Of a DNA stretch of 64,000 nt, positions 1 through 11,115 are shown one piece after another. The number at the start of each line of letters is the position of its first letter. The first letter of the stretch is position 1. The DNA is from Acestrorhynchus altus. Its lineage: Eukaryota; Chordata; Actinopteri; Characiformes; Acestrorhynchidae. The stretch covers positions 37,815,424 through 37,879,423 of the forward strand of contig CM067504.1 of NCBI GenBank assembly GCA_034509495.1. The letters run 5' to 3'. A program made the translations under genes and the position numbers. The notes below the pieces were generated by a model. The model was not told the origin of the DNA. It ran no database searches and was given only the letters and a program-made list of their open reading frames with translations.

Positions 1-700
1 TGTGTTGCCTAACTGTGGAAAACCCCTTCTCCTGGTTTGACCACTTAATCTGGATGAAGTGTGCCCATAACACACTTTGACATTCTGCTCTGGACATATT
101 GCCTTTTGAGTACCAGTTTGGGTTCCCTCCACCCACTTTTCCAGACCAGGAGCAGGAAGTGACAGTGGCAAAGCAATTAATCAGGCATTGCCACAGGGCT
201 TCATGAAAGTTGTGGGCCTCCTTCATAGCCACGGTAGAAGCCCACAAGCATTTGCCTGACTTTAAACATCGGGTGGCCCCTAGCTTTTGTCCTGGTCAGC
301 AGGTCTGGCTGTCCACTTAGGACCTCCCACTTAAGGTAGTGTTCAAGACATGTGTGGTATATGGGCCCTTTCAAGGTAGACAGGTGGATCAACCCAGTGT
401 CCTACTGTCTGCAACTCCCAGTGTTGATGAAGGTCCACCTGACCTTCCATGTCTCCTGCTTTTGGCCCTTTCTCTGCAGAGCTGATCCAACAGTGGCAGA
501 CCCCCTGCACTGCACCTCATTGATGGCAAGCCAGCTTACATTGTCTGCCATCTGCTGGACTGCTGCTGGGTTCAGGGTCACCTACAGTACCTGGTGGACT
601 GGGATGGCTGTGGCCCCAAAGAATGCTTGTGGGTCTCAGGCTCATCAGGTTCTGGATAAGGGCCTCATCTGGGAGTTCAGCCTGGTGCTGTCTTTTGGTT
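1..700 (+). mobile_element. Ty3/gypsy LTR retrotransposon relic (integrase C-terminus and chromodomain)
   Basis: Plus-strand translations, switching frame several times, match the C-terminal part of a Ty3/gypsy (chromovirus-type) Pol. In order I can see an integrase stretch with AHNTL and PFEYQFG-like motifs (about 55-130), a PPTFPDQEQE segment (about 128-165), the GPFKV..INPVSY..LP..VHLTFHVS block typical of the region just after integrase (364-460), and a chromodomain-like stretch with YLVDWDG..GPKE (about 585-630). Frameshifts and stops break it, so it cannot be functional. The 5' part lies outside the window and no LTR was recognised downstream. The family assignment is from motif order; the exact family is not known. 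Confidence 0.8.
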
Positions 701-763
701 GAGCTTTTCTTCCCTCCAGCATGAGGGCAGAAAGTCAAAAAGGAAAATCCTGGAATGTTCCTC

Positions 764-850
764 TCTGTGGTGCAGTGGCAGAGAGTGCTGGTTTAGTAAC
801 GCAGTAATCCAGGTTCAAAGATCAAAGGTTCAACCTCACACACAAGCACT
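764..850 (+). mobile_element. tRNA-derived SINE head, fragment
   Basis: The stretch carries an A-box-like GTGGTGCAGTGGC and, about 45 bases on, a B-box-like AGGTTCAAAG, the spacing of a tRNA-derived Pol III promoter. It is short, lacks a clear tail and follows directly on the gypsy relic. It does not fold as an intact tRNA by eye, so a SINE fragment is preferred to a tRNA gene. Confidence 0.45.
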
Positions 851-899
851 TCATTTAACAGCTACAATATAAATACATATATTATAAATATAAACATAT

Positions 900-1345
900 A
901 ATAATTATGTTAGTGTTAGTAATAATTGGTTGTGTTAGTGTTGACTAAGTGTTAGTGTTAGATTAAGTGATTGTGTAAGTGTTAAGTGTTAGTGTTAGAT
1001 TAATTGATCATGTTAGTGTTGAGTAATGTTAGATTAAGTGATTGTGTTAGTGTTGAGTAAAGTTAGATTAAGTGATTGTGTTAGTGTTAGATTAATTGAT
1101 CATGTTAGTGTTGAGTAATGTTAGATTAATTGATCATGTTAGTGTTGAGTAATGTTAGATTAAGTGATTGTGTTAGTGTCAAGTAAGTATTAGCGTTAGA
1201 TCAAGTCATGTCAGTGTTGAGTAAGTGTTAGTGTTAGACTCAGTGATTGTGTAAGTGTTGAGTTGGTGTTAGTGATTAGATCATGCATTTGTGTTAGTGC
1301 TGAGTGTGATAGAGTGTTTTCGTTGGTGTTAAGTTTTGTTCACTG
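900..1345. repeat. Degenerate minisatellite, TTAGTGTTGAGTAATGTTAG-type units
   Basis: Imperfect head-to-tail copies of GTTAGTGTTGAGTAA and TTAGATTAAGTGATTGTG alternate through the whole segment, with some higher-order units of about 55 bases repeated nearly exactly (for example around 1015-1140). No reading frame stays open. Some units resemble the TTAGGG telomere hexamer but the sequence is not telomeric. Confidence 0.85.
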
Positions 1346-1712
1346 TTATAATTAAATGGTACTGAACTCTATGTGTGTGAAAATCCATCAGAAGGTAAAT
1401 TAAAGAAGAATCTGTATTTGTGTGGAAAATTGCTCTCCAATTAAATCTCCTTACTGGAAGCCGTTGAATGTCTAAATTAGTGAAATAATAAATATTCACG
1501 AGGTTCTCCACAGTACCTTCAAATTAACGTCACAACTCCATTTGGCTTCACACATGAAAAATTCATACACTTTTATTTTTTACCCATTAGCATCTAGTAA
1601 CATCTAGCAACATTAAATCTCTAAAGAGACACACAGTCAAATATACACTTACTTAATATTCCAAAAACACTCTTAGTAAAACAAATTCACACACACAAAC
1701 ATGCGCGCGCAC

Positions 1713-1782
<70 letters not shown>

Positions 1783-2464
1783 ACTAAAGATACACTCACA
1801 CAGACATCAGTGTAAATACTGAATCATACATTTTTTAATAGTATGTGAGAAATAAAGTCATGCTAAATCGTACTTTTTCCACCATGTTCTGCAAAACCAG
1901 AGATTAAAGTCCTGAGACTTGAAACTGATCCCAGATGACTACATGATTAACACATCAGAGTTCGTCCTGATTTTAATATTAATGTCAACCCTAATATTGT
2001 GGAATTTTTACTCGTTATGAAATAGTGAGGACTTTAATCTTGTCTTAAATCTAGAAGTCCTTAACTCAAACTCCTTAACTCTAATACCAAAGAAGATAAT
2101 CCTTGTCTTTACTCTAACTTTAGGGCGTTGTATTTAGTCATTACTCTAATACTGAAGAAGAAAACTTGTTTTAACTAGTAGTGAAAATATTCATTCCCAT
2201 CATAACTCAAAAACTTTACTTTTAACTCAAATACAGAAGACTTTAACTCTCATTTTACCTCTAATACCGGGGGCTTTATTTCTAGTCATAACTCTTATAC
2301 TGAACTGGTTAACTCCAGTGCGACCATTTTGTTAACTCCAACACTTAGGAGGTTAACTCTAGTCTTAACTCAAATAGTGAAATACTCAAATACATGTCTT
2401 AACCACAATCTCAAACACAATCTTTGAGTCCCCTACCTTAATATTCATGTCTCTTAATGGTGCT
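1346..2464. other. Gene-free stretch with CA microsatellite and degenerate CTTTAACTCTAATAC repeats
   Basis: No convincing coding sequence. It contains a (CA)n run at 1711-1777 and, from about 1980 to 2390, degenerate copies of a motif of about 20 bases built on CTTTAACTCTAATAC. The rest is AT-rich unique sequence. Confidence 0.6.
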
Positions 2465-2588
<124 letters not shown>

Positions 2589-2619
2589 GACTAAGCATGT
2601 TCAGAAGTGTGATTGGAGG

Positions 2620-2882
2620 ATGTACGTATGTGTGCTTGGAAAATGTGAGTTTTCAGAGCTGCTGTGTTTGTGTTTACTGACAGCAAAGTGTTTAGGATCA
2701 TTTAGAGTCAGTGTGAGTCCAGTGATGTTTCAGTGATTCACCGAATGTGAGATCATACGTGTGAATCTGAGCTCGTGAATGTGACTCAATGAGTGTGATT
2801 TGGAGAGTGGGAGGTAATGAATGTGAGACTGAAGGTGAGCTGGTTGATTCTGAGGCAGTTAGTGTGAGTCTGTGAGCATCAA

Positions 2883-2944
<62 letters not shown>

Positions 2945-3170
2945 TGATCCAGTAAATTTGAGCTAGTAATTGTGAGGCAGTGGATGCGAGCCAATGATCA
3001 TACCCTGAGCCATGAGTGTGACCTAGGGAGCAGATCAAGCCAGATGGGCATGAGCCAGTGATTGTAAGTCATTGAGTGTGAGCTATTGTGTGGATAAACA
3101 TGAGCTGGTAAATGTGAGTGGATGAGTGTGAACTGCTGAGGGTGAGTTGGAAGTGTGAGTTGATGTGTGG
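2620..3170. repeat. Degenerate minisatellite, GAGTGTGAGCCAGTGATT units, with inner (GT)n
   Basis: Imperfect units of about 18-20 bases of the form GAGTGTGAGCCAGTGATT recur across the segment. A pure (GT)n run sits inside at 2886-2943. The same unit family reappears at 5330-5430 and 6235-6600. Confidence 0.8.
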
Positions 3171-3179
3171 TCATTCAAG

Positions 3180-3892
3180 CAGTGGTAGAATGTTGTCAGA
3201 TTGCAGGGAATTTTAGATCTGCATACAGTGGCGTCACCTGATTCCACCCATGAGTGGATTTGTTCTGAGGGGGTGGGGGTCCCTGACAGTAGTTTGCTTC
3301 CCATTTCCATGGTGGAGGTTGGGGGTGGGGAGGTTGTAGGTGTGCCCCAGAAGCCCTGGTCAGGAGATGCCCCTGCCTGCTTATCCAGGGCCCTGCGTGG
3401 TGCATTACTTAACAATTTTGTGAACTTGGAGCGCACCAAAACGCAACAACAAACCATACAGAAAAGTTTTCTCTAATGATCGGTCAGACCTGTCTTGTGC
3501 GGGAACAGGAAAGTAAACATAGGAAGGTGGTGTGTTTCTTTCCAGCGCAGATTTGTGTGCAGATTAACATGGAGGAGTGGCAGAGATGGCCAGTGATCAT
3601 AGCTGTAGCGGTTATCTGACCAGTGTAACAGCTTAAACTACTGTATACCTGCAGAGCCATTGAACTCAAACCCAACCAGTACCCATCTCACCACAAACAA
3701 ACTGCTCCAGAGTTCATTTTGGCCATCTCATCCGAGTGCGAATACTGTTCACACCTGCCCAAAACAAACCTCACCAAACGAACAAGAGTTTGAGTTAACC
3801 AGACCAAAAAGTGTGGGTATGAAAACAGTCTTTCTGCAGTGGGAAAGAAAATCCCATACTCAGTGACTTTAGGCTAAATGTGGTGAATGTGG
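3180..3892. other. Gene-free stretch; probable DNA-transposon remnant at 3660-3860
   Basis: No gene was recognised. From about 3660 to 3860 the sequence has the character of hAT-like fish elements (phrases such as CCAGAGTTCATTTTGG, GTTCACACCTGCCC and CAAACGAACAAGAGTTTG), but ends and target duplications are not clear, so this is a tentative call. Confidence 0.4.
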
Positions 3893-4110
3893 AGCTTCCA
3901 AGGCCTGGTGGTTAGGGAATCATCCTTGTGACTGGAAGGTTGCCAGTTCAAATCCCTGAACTGGTAGCATGCAAGTGAAGAGCCCTTGATCAAGGCATTT
4001 AACTCCCTGCCCACTGCCCCCTAGTGTGTGTATGGGTGGGAGGACAAATTCCCCCGTGTGCAGCACAGTGGGTCTATGTGCACCCTTCCTTCTTATGATT
4101 GTGCTTTAAC
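3893..4110 (+). mobile_element. tRNA-derived SINE
   Basis: An A-box-like TGGTGGTTAGGGAATC (from about 3907) and a B-box-like CCAGTTCAAATCC (3944-3956) lie at tRNA spacing. They are followed by a body with CTTGATCAAGGCATTTAAC and CCCCCTAGTGTGTG..GGTGGGAGGACAAATTC, a layout I recognise from otophysan SINEs. On the minus strand, 4011-4028 matches the CTCF core CACTAGGGGGCAGTG. Confidence 0.8.
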
Positions 4111-4633
4111 CAACATTAAATTAGCCCATAATAAAACCACAGTATAACCTTTAAATATGTTCTTCCACCAGTTCTGTTTGTTGTAGAACTTTTATGTCTT
4201 TTTGGCCGAATGTGATGCTTCACTTTTTGCAGCGTTGAAAGGAAATTAACTCATGGACAAACTCCACAAACTTCTGTCCGTCCATGGACAACATCCAATA
4301 AATAATCTTAGCATTGTAGATTTCCTCCTGGGATTTGCATGAAATCTGCTGTTTTTCTTCAGTGAAACTTAATAGGTCTCCTGGGCCTCAGCGGTTCTGC
4401 TGCTGGGTGAAGGAGAAAAACAGTGAAGCTGCTGCTGCAAAACACAAGCCTTTTGTTTTTGAGTACAGGATGGAGGACTGAAGTTCCCTTTTTTTTTATT
4501 TCTTTCTGTTTTTTGGTCTGTCTTTCCATCTCAACTTTTTTTTTCCACTGTTGCTGTTTGTTTTTCACACTATTGTGTTTAGTACTGAAATCCATTTGCA
4601 TCCTCCAAAACTTATCAGTGCCAAAATGAAGTA

Positions 4634-4672
<39 letters not shown>

Positions 4673-5215
4673 TGATAAAGGCATAGGGCCATTTGCTGTA
4701 CATAGTGACAAAGCACACAGCGCTGATTCTGTAGGTCCAGCTGTCAGTGTAGAGGCCCTGTGTGTGTGTGTGGGTTGTGATGAGTTTGATCACTCAGCCT
4801 CCTCTACCTGCATTTGCAGCTTCATGCCCATTAAACTCATAAAGCTGCACAGTTGAAGCTGTACAATCTTCACAGTGTCTCAGCAAAGGCCTGAACCCAG
4901 CGCATATGCAGTTTAATGTATTCTCTATCTTCAAACACCGCTACAGGAAGTCCACTAATGAGGGCATCGTTTAAAGAGGAGGATGCACAGTATTTGCAGT
5001 GGGATTTTTTTTTAAGTTTTGTGAGTAAAAAAAAAAAAAAAACATTCCAAAGTCTGGCATTTTTACTGAAGCCGGTGTATGTCTGTGTGTTTGTGTGTGT
5101 TAAAGAGAAACTGCAACCCCTTGTTACTCATTCTGTAAAGATGGAAGACATGGGATGTAGGGATGCAGGGATGTAGTGTAGTTGGCATGGCTGGACTGGC
5201 AAATCAATTCAGTCC
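4111..5215. other. Gene-free stretch with GA microsatellite
   Basis: No supported gene. It contains a GA run at 4636-4671, T-rich runs near 4490-4540 and a poly-A run near 5029-5042. The small reading frames carry low-complexity sequence only. Confidence 0.6.
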
Positions 5216-5305
5216 TAGATTTTTTTGAAGACCAGCCCACAAATGTTCAGTCAACCTGCTGTGAACTTTCCTGGTCCTCCCAATGGCCAGTCCATCCCAG
5301 GTAAA
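5216..5305. repeat. Dispersed repeat, copy 1 (second copy at 51180-51375)
   Basis: GACCAGCCCACAAATGTTCAG followed by CCAATGGCCAGTCCATCCC recurs in the same order at 51188-51371, where a longer spacer separates the two blocks. This indicates an interspersed family with an internal deletion here. Family unknown. Confidence 0.6.
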
Positions 5306-5329
5306 GAGAAGACTTGCAGTTAGACAGCA

Positions 5330-5430
5330 AGTGTGAGTCTGAATGTGAATATGAGGGTGAGTTGGTGAGATTCATTCTGTGGGCACGAGCCAGTGACTAG
5401 GAGTGCCATGTTATGAGCCAACAATTTAAT
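5330..5430. repeat. Degenerate minisatellite, left of Tc1 insertion
   Basis: Units such as GTGAGTCTGAATGTGAATATG and GAGTTGGTGAG belong to the same family as 2620-3170. The array is interrupted by the Tc1 element and resumes at about 6235. Confidence 0.7.
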
Positions 5431-6230
5431 ACAGTGCCTTGTGAAAGCATTCAGGAATGTCTTTTTTCATTCCCAGAGCATGCCTACAGCTTTGAAGCAA
5501 ACAAAAAAATAGAAAACATCAGTGTGCATAACTATTCACCCACCTAAAGTTGCCTTGGATAAGTCTCTTGCCACACCTTGCCACTGGAATTTTTTGCCCA
5601 TTCCTAAAAGCAAAACAGCTCCAGCTCGGTCAAGTTAGTTTCCACTGGTGAACAGCAATCTTCAAGTCTGACTCCATATTCTCAATTGGCTTAAGCTCTG
5701 GGCTTTGACTTGGCCATTCTAATACATTTACACAGACACCCTTAATCCACTCGAGTGTTGCTTCAGCTGTATGCTTTAGGTCATTGTCCTTTTGGAAGGT
5801 GAACCTCCGTCCCAGACTCAAATCACTGACAGACCGAAACAGGTTTTGCCCAAGAACATCTGTTTTATCACCATCCAACTTCCCCTCAACACAGACCAGA
5901 TTCCCAGTCCCTGCTCCTGAAAAATATCCCCATAGCATGATGCTTCCACCACCATGTTTCACTGCGGGATGGTGTTCTTGGGGTAATGAGATGTGTTGGT
6001 TTTGTGGCAGACATAACATCTTCCTTGGTGGACAAAAAGTTCAATTTTGGTCTCATCTGACCAGAGTATTTATACGGTTTTTTGTGGTTGTATGGACAGA
6101 TACTCCAGTCTCTGCTTGGGAACTCTGCAACTCCTTCAGGTAGCTACCTCTCTGATTAATGCCCTCCTTGACCAGTCTGAGAGTTTTGGTGGGTGACCCA
6201 CTCTTGGCAGGTATGTTGTGGTACCATGCT
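5431..6230 (-). mobile_element. Tc1-like transposon, truncated transposase pseudogene
   Basis: The minus strand encodes the C-terminal half of a Tc1/mariner transposase (6019 down to 5630). Visible motifs are KHGGGSIMLWGYFSGAGTG, the catalytic-block remnant FQKDNDLKHTA (QDND.KHT in active relatives), and VLEWPSQSPELKPIENM, where active relatives have DLNPIE. The reading frame stops soon after and the N-terminal DNA-binding part is disrupted upstream of 6020. The plus-strand start ACAGTGCCTTGTGAAAGCAT at 5431 matches the end sequence of a widespread fish Tc1 family. The opposite terminal repeat was not found, so the copy is truncated and inactive. Confidence 0.88.
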
Positions 6231-6234
6231 CTTT

Positions 6235-6600
6235 GTTGAACTGTTGAGTGTGAGACAGTGATTGAGTGTGAGCCAATAAATCACTTGGAGTGTGATTTGG
6301 TGAGTGTAAGCCAGTGATTATGAACGTAAACTGGTCAGCAAATTGATTATGATTAGCGACTATGAGTGTGCAAATGAGTTTGAGTCAGTGATTGAGTGTG
6401 AGCTGATGAGCCTGAGCCAGTACTTGATTGTGAACTGGGGAATACGAGCCATTACTTGACTGGGATGCAGGTAAATTAATGACAGTTACTGTAAGTGAGT
6501 CGGTGAGTGCAAGCCACTGGGGACATGAATGTGAGAGAGTGTCAGCATGTGTGTGGATGTGTGAGCATGTCCTTGTGAGTGTGTGGGTGTGTGTGATTTT
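6235..6600. repeat. Degenerate minisatellite, right of Tc1 insertion
   Basis: Repeated units such as GAGTGTGAGCCAATAAATCA and TTTGAGTCAGTGATTGAGTG continue the array seen at 5330-5430 and 2620-3170. Confidence 0.75.
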
Positions 6601-6935
6601 AATATGCAGTGCAGTGCTGTCATGGCAGTGGACTAGAGTGACCCTGCCCCTCTGATATGTCTGAATCTAGAAGGTCATTGATCTGCTTATAGGCAAACCT
6701 TTAAGCTGCAGAATCACACACTATATCCTGTGTGAGAGATTTTCAGATGGAGATGCTGGCAGTTCTTGGGACTGAGAGTGTGAGGTTGGTGTGTTGGTGT
6801 GAAGCTGTAGGAGAAATGTTAGGCAAAAAGATCCCATTGCTGATTGGACAAATTTCAGACAGACCTTCAGCCAGAAGATCTGTGCACGTCTGTGTGTGTA
6901 AGATGCTGAATGTTTGTACAGTAAATTATGTCAAC

Positions 6936-7028
<93 letters not shown>

Positions 7029-7200
7029 TGTGGCCCCATCCTCAGGTGTTGCTCCCTCTGCTGCTTCCAGCTGGGTTTTGCTTTTCTTCCCTTTGAGCTG
7101 CGTCCCAACGGCAGATGGAACTGAGTGTGTCCTGCACAGAAACATCAGCTTTGATATTATTCCAGTGTGTGCTAGAAACACTTGGGGTGGAAAACCTTGT

Positions 7201-7255
<55 letters not shown>

Positions 7256-7417
7256 CAATTGCAAGCCTGCATCTGTGTGTGTGCGTGTGTGTGTGTGTGT
7301 CCCAATTTACACCCAACCAGTAAAGTCAGACAAACCCAGGGCACAAAACAGCACTGTCCATTGATCACCTCACAATGTGCTCAAAGAGGAAACATGATGC
7401 AGCACATGCACAAAACC

Positions 7418-7468
<51 letters not shown>

Positions 7469-7547
7469 CATGGGCCAAGACCGTGTGTTCTGTGCAGAGG
7501 TGATAGCTCAAAGGCCAGAGTCATCGTGGGACTGAGATGGAGAGGGT

Positions 7548-7619
<72 letters not shown>

Positions 7620-7722
7620 AAGGAATGAGAGGAATGAGAAAGATGAAAAGGGTTGGGAGAAGAAAAAAGATGTGTGTATGTGTGTGTGTGTCACAAAGAG
7701 AGAGAGCGAGAGCCACTGGGAC
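6601..7722. repeat. Microsatellite cluster (GT, CT, CA, GA)
   Basis: Within about 700 bases lie (GT)n at 6939-7026, (CT)n at 7203-7251, a short (GT)n near 7275-7300, (CA)n at 7422-7465, (GA)n at 7551-7615 and a short (GT)n near 7673-7691. The 60-210 residue reading frames in this segment are translations of these dipeptide repeats and are not genes. Confidence 0.95.
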
Positions 7723-8384
7723 TGAAGGAGAGAAGGCCCAAATCTGAGTTCCTGTCAGGCCACGGGGCAGCTGGCTTTTGTGGTGAAGGTTGCATGGAGC
7801 CAGGTCCATCGAAGGTCACACAGAAATCACAGGTGACTGAGCCGAATGGAGCTGATTTTCCTTCTTAATTTTATTTAATTTTATTTAATTTACCATAACA
7901 CTTCCCCTCAACTCACATTATAATCCAGCGGTGAGTGAGAGAGCATGCATTCAACCTTGGCCACACCAGTACCACCAAGTGGCCATAGACATATTAGCAT
8001 CATGATAAAATAATGTACAATGAAATAATCGGTCTCTTAAATAAAGATAACCATAAGATGTATTAATGTGACTCTTTAGTCTTTCATTTTTTGGAGAAGG
8101 ACATGGCAGGGTTTAATGACTTCCAGGTTCTGTGCTCAGTAACCTACTGTGATCACAGATTCCCTCTGATGATTCTAAATGTGCTTTGTTTTCTGCTTTT
8201 TGATTCCAACACTGTTTTAAATATTCAGTAGATTTAATCATAATCAACTAGGGAGAAATAATATGCTCAAATTTACCCGTCACAATATTAATACTGGCTT
8301 TTTCTTTATAGTCAAAGCTGGTAGTGTGCGCTGGACAAGAGTACTGAGGTCCATAAAAGGCTCCGTGTTCTCTAAAATAAACCA
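7723..8384. other. Gene-free stretch, nothing recognised
   Basis: AT-rich unique sequence with a short TTTAATTTTA repeat near 7866-7893. No coding, RNA or repeat signature was recognised. Confidence 0.5.
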
Positions 8385-8975
8385 ATCAGCCACCATTATG
8401 TTATGACCTTGTTTCTACACTAATTGTCATCGTATCAGCTCCACTGACCATGCATGGTGTGAAACACAGTGAAACACAGCAGTGCTGCTGGAGTGTTTCA
8501 ACCCATTAGTGTCAGTGCTGGACTGAGAGTAGAAATACCCAGCCAACCACATCCTGTGGACAGCGTCCTGTGAGCACCGATGAAGGACTAGACACACTGA
8601 TGATGATGAACACAAACTGTGCAGAAACAGATGAACTTCTGTCTCTGACTTTACATCTACAAGGTGGAACAACTAGGTAGGAGTGTCTAATAGAGTGGAC
8701 AACAAGTGGACACAGTGTTTAAACAGCCCAGCAGCACTGAATTGTCTGATCCACTGTTATCACACTAACACACCACTACCATGGCAGAGTCACTGCAGTG
8801 CTGAGAAGGACCCACCACCCACATGATAGCTGCTCTGTGGTGGTCCTGCTGGGTCCTGACTAAACAGATGGACTACAGTCTGAAACTATAGAACTATAAA
8901 GTGCTCCTCTATGGTCTTAGGACCTGATAAAATGGAGACTGAGAGTAGAAACAGAGCTGTTTATTTTAAACAACA
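8385..8975. mobile_element. Non-autonomous DNA element with CATTATGTTATGACC end
   Basis: The segment starts with AATCAGCCACCATTATGTTATGACC and carries AGCAGTGCTGCTGGAGTGTT, GTGTCTAATAGAGTGGAC and GGTGGTCCTGCTGGGTCCTGAC. This phrase order is that of a high-copy, non-coding fish MITE whose termini read like CATAACATTATGACCACC. A second, shortened copy lies at 26690-27060 and an isolated end at 48870-48895. No transposase is encoded. Confidence 0.75.
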
Positions 8976-9304
8976 CTGAACTATGATCCTCAAAATATGA
9001 AATCTGGTGTCCTCTCTGGAGTCAGTACCAGAGACTGTGGTTCTATGGCATCACTCAGTGGACTTTTTTGCATCACCTTTATTTTTAATTATTTTTTATT
9101 TAGGTCGCCAGAATCAACGCCAATTAAAAACACAATCCCAACTCCAGACCTCACTCAACTCCTTACCCCATCATTCTGGTGTCTTCACCTCTTATGAAGT
9201 TAAAGTTGAACTTTAGTGTCATCTCTAATAAAATACAGTTGCAATACAAGTAGGAGTTGAGACAGTTTCATCCATAACCTTTGGTGCATGCTAATATACA
9301 TTAT
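8976..9304. other. Gene-free stretch, nothing recognised
   Basis: Unique AT-rich sequence between the MITE and the next microsatellite. Two overlapping small reading frames show no homology I recognise. Confidence 0.5.
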
Positions 9305-9435
<131 letters not shown>

Positions 9436-9439
9436 GAGA

Positions 9440-9900
9440 TGAAAGTAAGAGGGTCCCGTGTGATGTGTGCAGTAGGGAGCAGCACAAGGTTCAGGAGTCT
9501 AGCAGCTTGTGGAAAAAATGCTGTTGCACCGCCTGGAGGATCTGCGGCAGATGCTGCGGAACCTCTTACCGGATGGTAGAGGAGAAAACAGTTCTTGGGA
9601 GGGGTCAACCACAATGCTGCATGCCTCTGATTAATGTCCTGAATAGACTTGAGAGAGGTGTCAAGGTGCTCGGCCGTTTGTGCAATCCTCTGTGCAGATT
9701 TGAGACTCCTGCATGTTCTCAATGCTGCCCCCTGTAGAAAGTGCAGAGGATAGGTGGACAAAGGTTGACCTTTATCACTTGGCAAATGAAGTGAAAGCTC
9801 TTCTGGGCTCTCTTAGCTTGGCCATTGATGTTGGCTGTTTAGGTCAGGTCCTTTGTGAGATGCACACCAAGACTCTCTCTAATGTTGATGGTAAAGACAG
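9440..9900 (-). mobile_element. Non-LTR retrotransposon (CR1/L2-like) reverse transcriptase C-terminus, relic
   Basis: Minus-strand translation contains RTCRSLKSAQRIAQTAEHLD, ..SIQDINQRHAALWL.., YHPVRGSA.. and AFFPQAARLLN. This corresponds block by block to the C-terminal region after the reverse transcriptase domain of a common fish LINE (..RIVRTAERIIG..SIEDI..RAASI..LPSG.RYRSI..FFPQAIRLLN). Further upstream (9785-9900) the match continues out of frame. Frameshifts and the missing N-terminal part make it a dead 5'-truncated copy. The clade assignment is from motif similarity only. Confidence 0.75.
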
Positions 9901-9949
9901 GGTGCTCAGGATGGGACCTTCTATGTCAACAATCTTTTTTTTTTCTTCC

Positions 9950-10870
9950 AAAATTCATAGACATTCACAGACTGATCCTGTTATCTGTTCTACCACATCT
10001 CCATATGATGTTTCATCATTATTACTAATGAGGAACACTACTGTGGTGATGTCACACTCAACCCTGTCCCTGTCATTCCACCCACACTCACCTGACTCTT
10101 GTTGAAGCCCCACCCATTCTGTATTTCTGAACCCTCACTGACTATCAAACCCTTCCTAACTGATCCCTCCCACCTACTATCAACCCTGTTTCTCTGACCC
10201 CTCACACACCCACTCTCACCCCATCTCTCTGACTCCACCCACATCTCTTTGAACCCATCCACTCTCACCAGTGTTTCTCAATCCCACTCTACCAATTATC
10301 TCTGACATGACTCACATGACTCTACAACTCCACCCACTTTCATCCATTTCTCTGAACCCACCCACACTAACCTGTGTCCCTTTGGACCTCCATACCCCCT
10401 CAACAGTACCTCTCTGAACCCTCACGTTCTTTTACCACTGTCTTTCTGAACCCCACCTGTATCTCTCAAAACCCCAAACTACACTCACCTGTCTCTCTGA
10501 ACACCACCATGCGCACACCTGTCTCTCTGAACCCCACCATGCGCTCACCTGTCTCTCTGAACCCCACCATGCGCTCACCTGTCTCTCTGAACCCCACCAT
10601 GCGCTCACCTGTCTCTCTGAACCCCACCATACGCTCACCTGTCTCTCTGAATCTCTACAAATTCTCCTCCACCTACCTGAATATTGCATCTCTCCAACCA
10701 TCTTGTCCCACATCTCTCCATCTCTATGAAACCCTCTCCCTCCATGTATTTCTGACCTTTCGATCTTTTTCCTCCCAACCCCCCCATCACTCTGACACCA
10801 CGTTACTCTACCCCTCAACTCGCCGACCTCCCCCTGCCCCCAACACCCCAAACCCATAGAGTCGTCACAC
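9950..10870. repeat. 30-bp minisatellite with degenerate flanks
   Basis: The core at about 10488-10650 holds near-identical 30-base units (CACCTGTCTCTCTGAACCCC followed by ACCATGCGCT). Flanking sequence from about 10070 to 10850 carries diverged units built on TCTCTGAACCC and CCACCCACACTCACC. Because 30 is divisible by three, long open frames run through both strands; they are a by-product of the repeat. Confidence 0.9.
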
Positions 10871-10909
10871 AGCACGATCCTACCGAACAACTCAATTACA
10901 TTACCTTAA

Positions 10910-11115
10910 GTAAATTCTCAGCCTAATGACCGCACCCGCTCTGTTAGCGTGCCCTCCGGGGGCCGCCGAGCCGTGTTGTTGGCGAATGGGTGAATTAACA
11001 TTTGCTCGCGTCGTGTGCAAATGGCAGCTCATGCCTGCGCTGAGGAATGAAAGTGCGATGAGCTCAGGTGCAGCAGATTGCGTGAGCTGAAATATTTGAG
11101 CAGTTTTGATTAGGG
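10910..11115. other. CpG-retaining low-copy block, candidate conserved non-coding element
   Basis: In AT-rich, repeat-laden surroundings this stretch keeps many CpGs (GGGGGCCGCCGAGCCGTG, TTTGCTCGCGTCGTGTGC) and contains a TGAATTAACATTTGC block and CAAATGGCAGCTCATG with an E-box-like core. It has no open frame and no repeat signature. Calling it a regulatory element is inference; conservation was not tested. Confidence 0.35.

Noticed and set aside
764..850. Functional tRNA gene
   Set aside because: A- and B-box-like words are present, but no cloverleaf with paired acceptor stem could be drawn; a SINE fragment fits better.
900..1345. Interstitial telomere array
   Set aside because: Units are TTAGTG and longer variants, not TTAGGG, and copies are too diverged.
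6732..7868. Long open frames on both strands up to 210 residues
   Set aside because: They are translations of GT, CT, CA and GA repeats with short unrelated flanks.
10374..10890. 160-residue frame with SLNPTMRSPV repeats, or a CRISPR-like array
   Set aside because: The 30-base units are directly adjacent without spacers, so this is a minisatellite; its length being a multiple of three explains the open frame.
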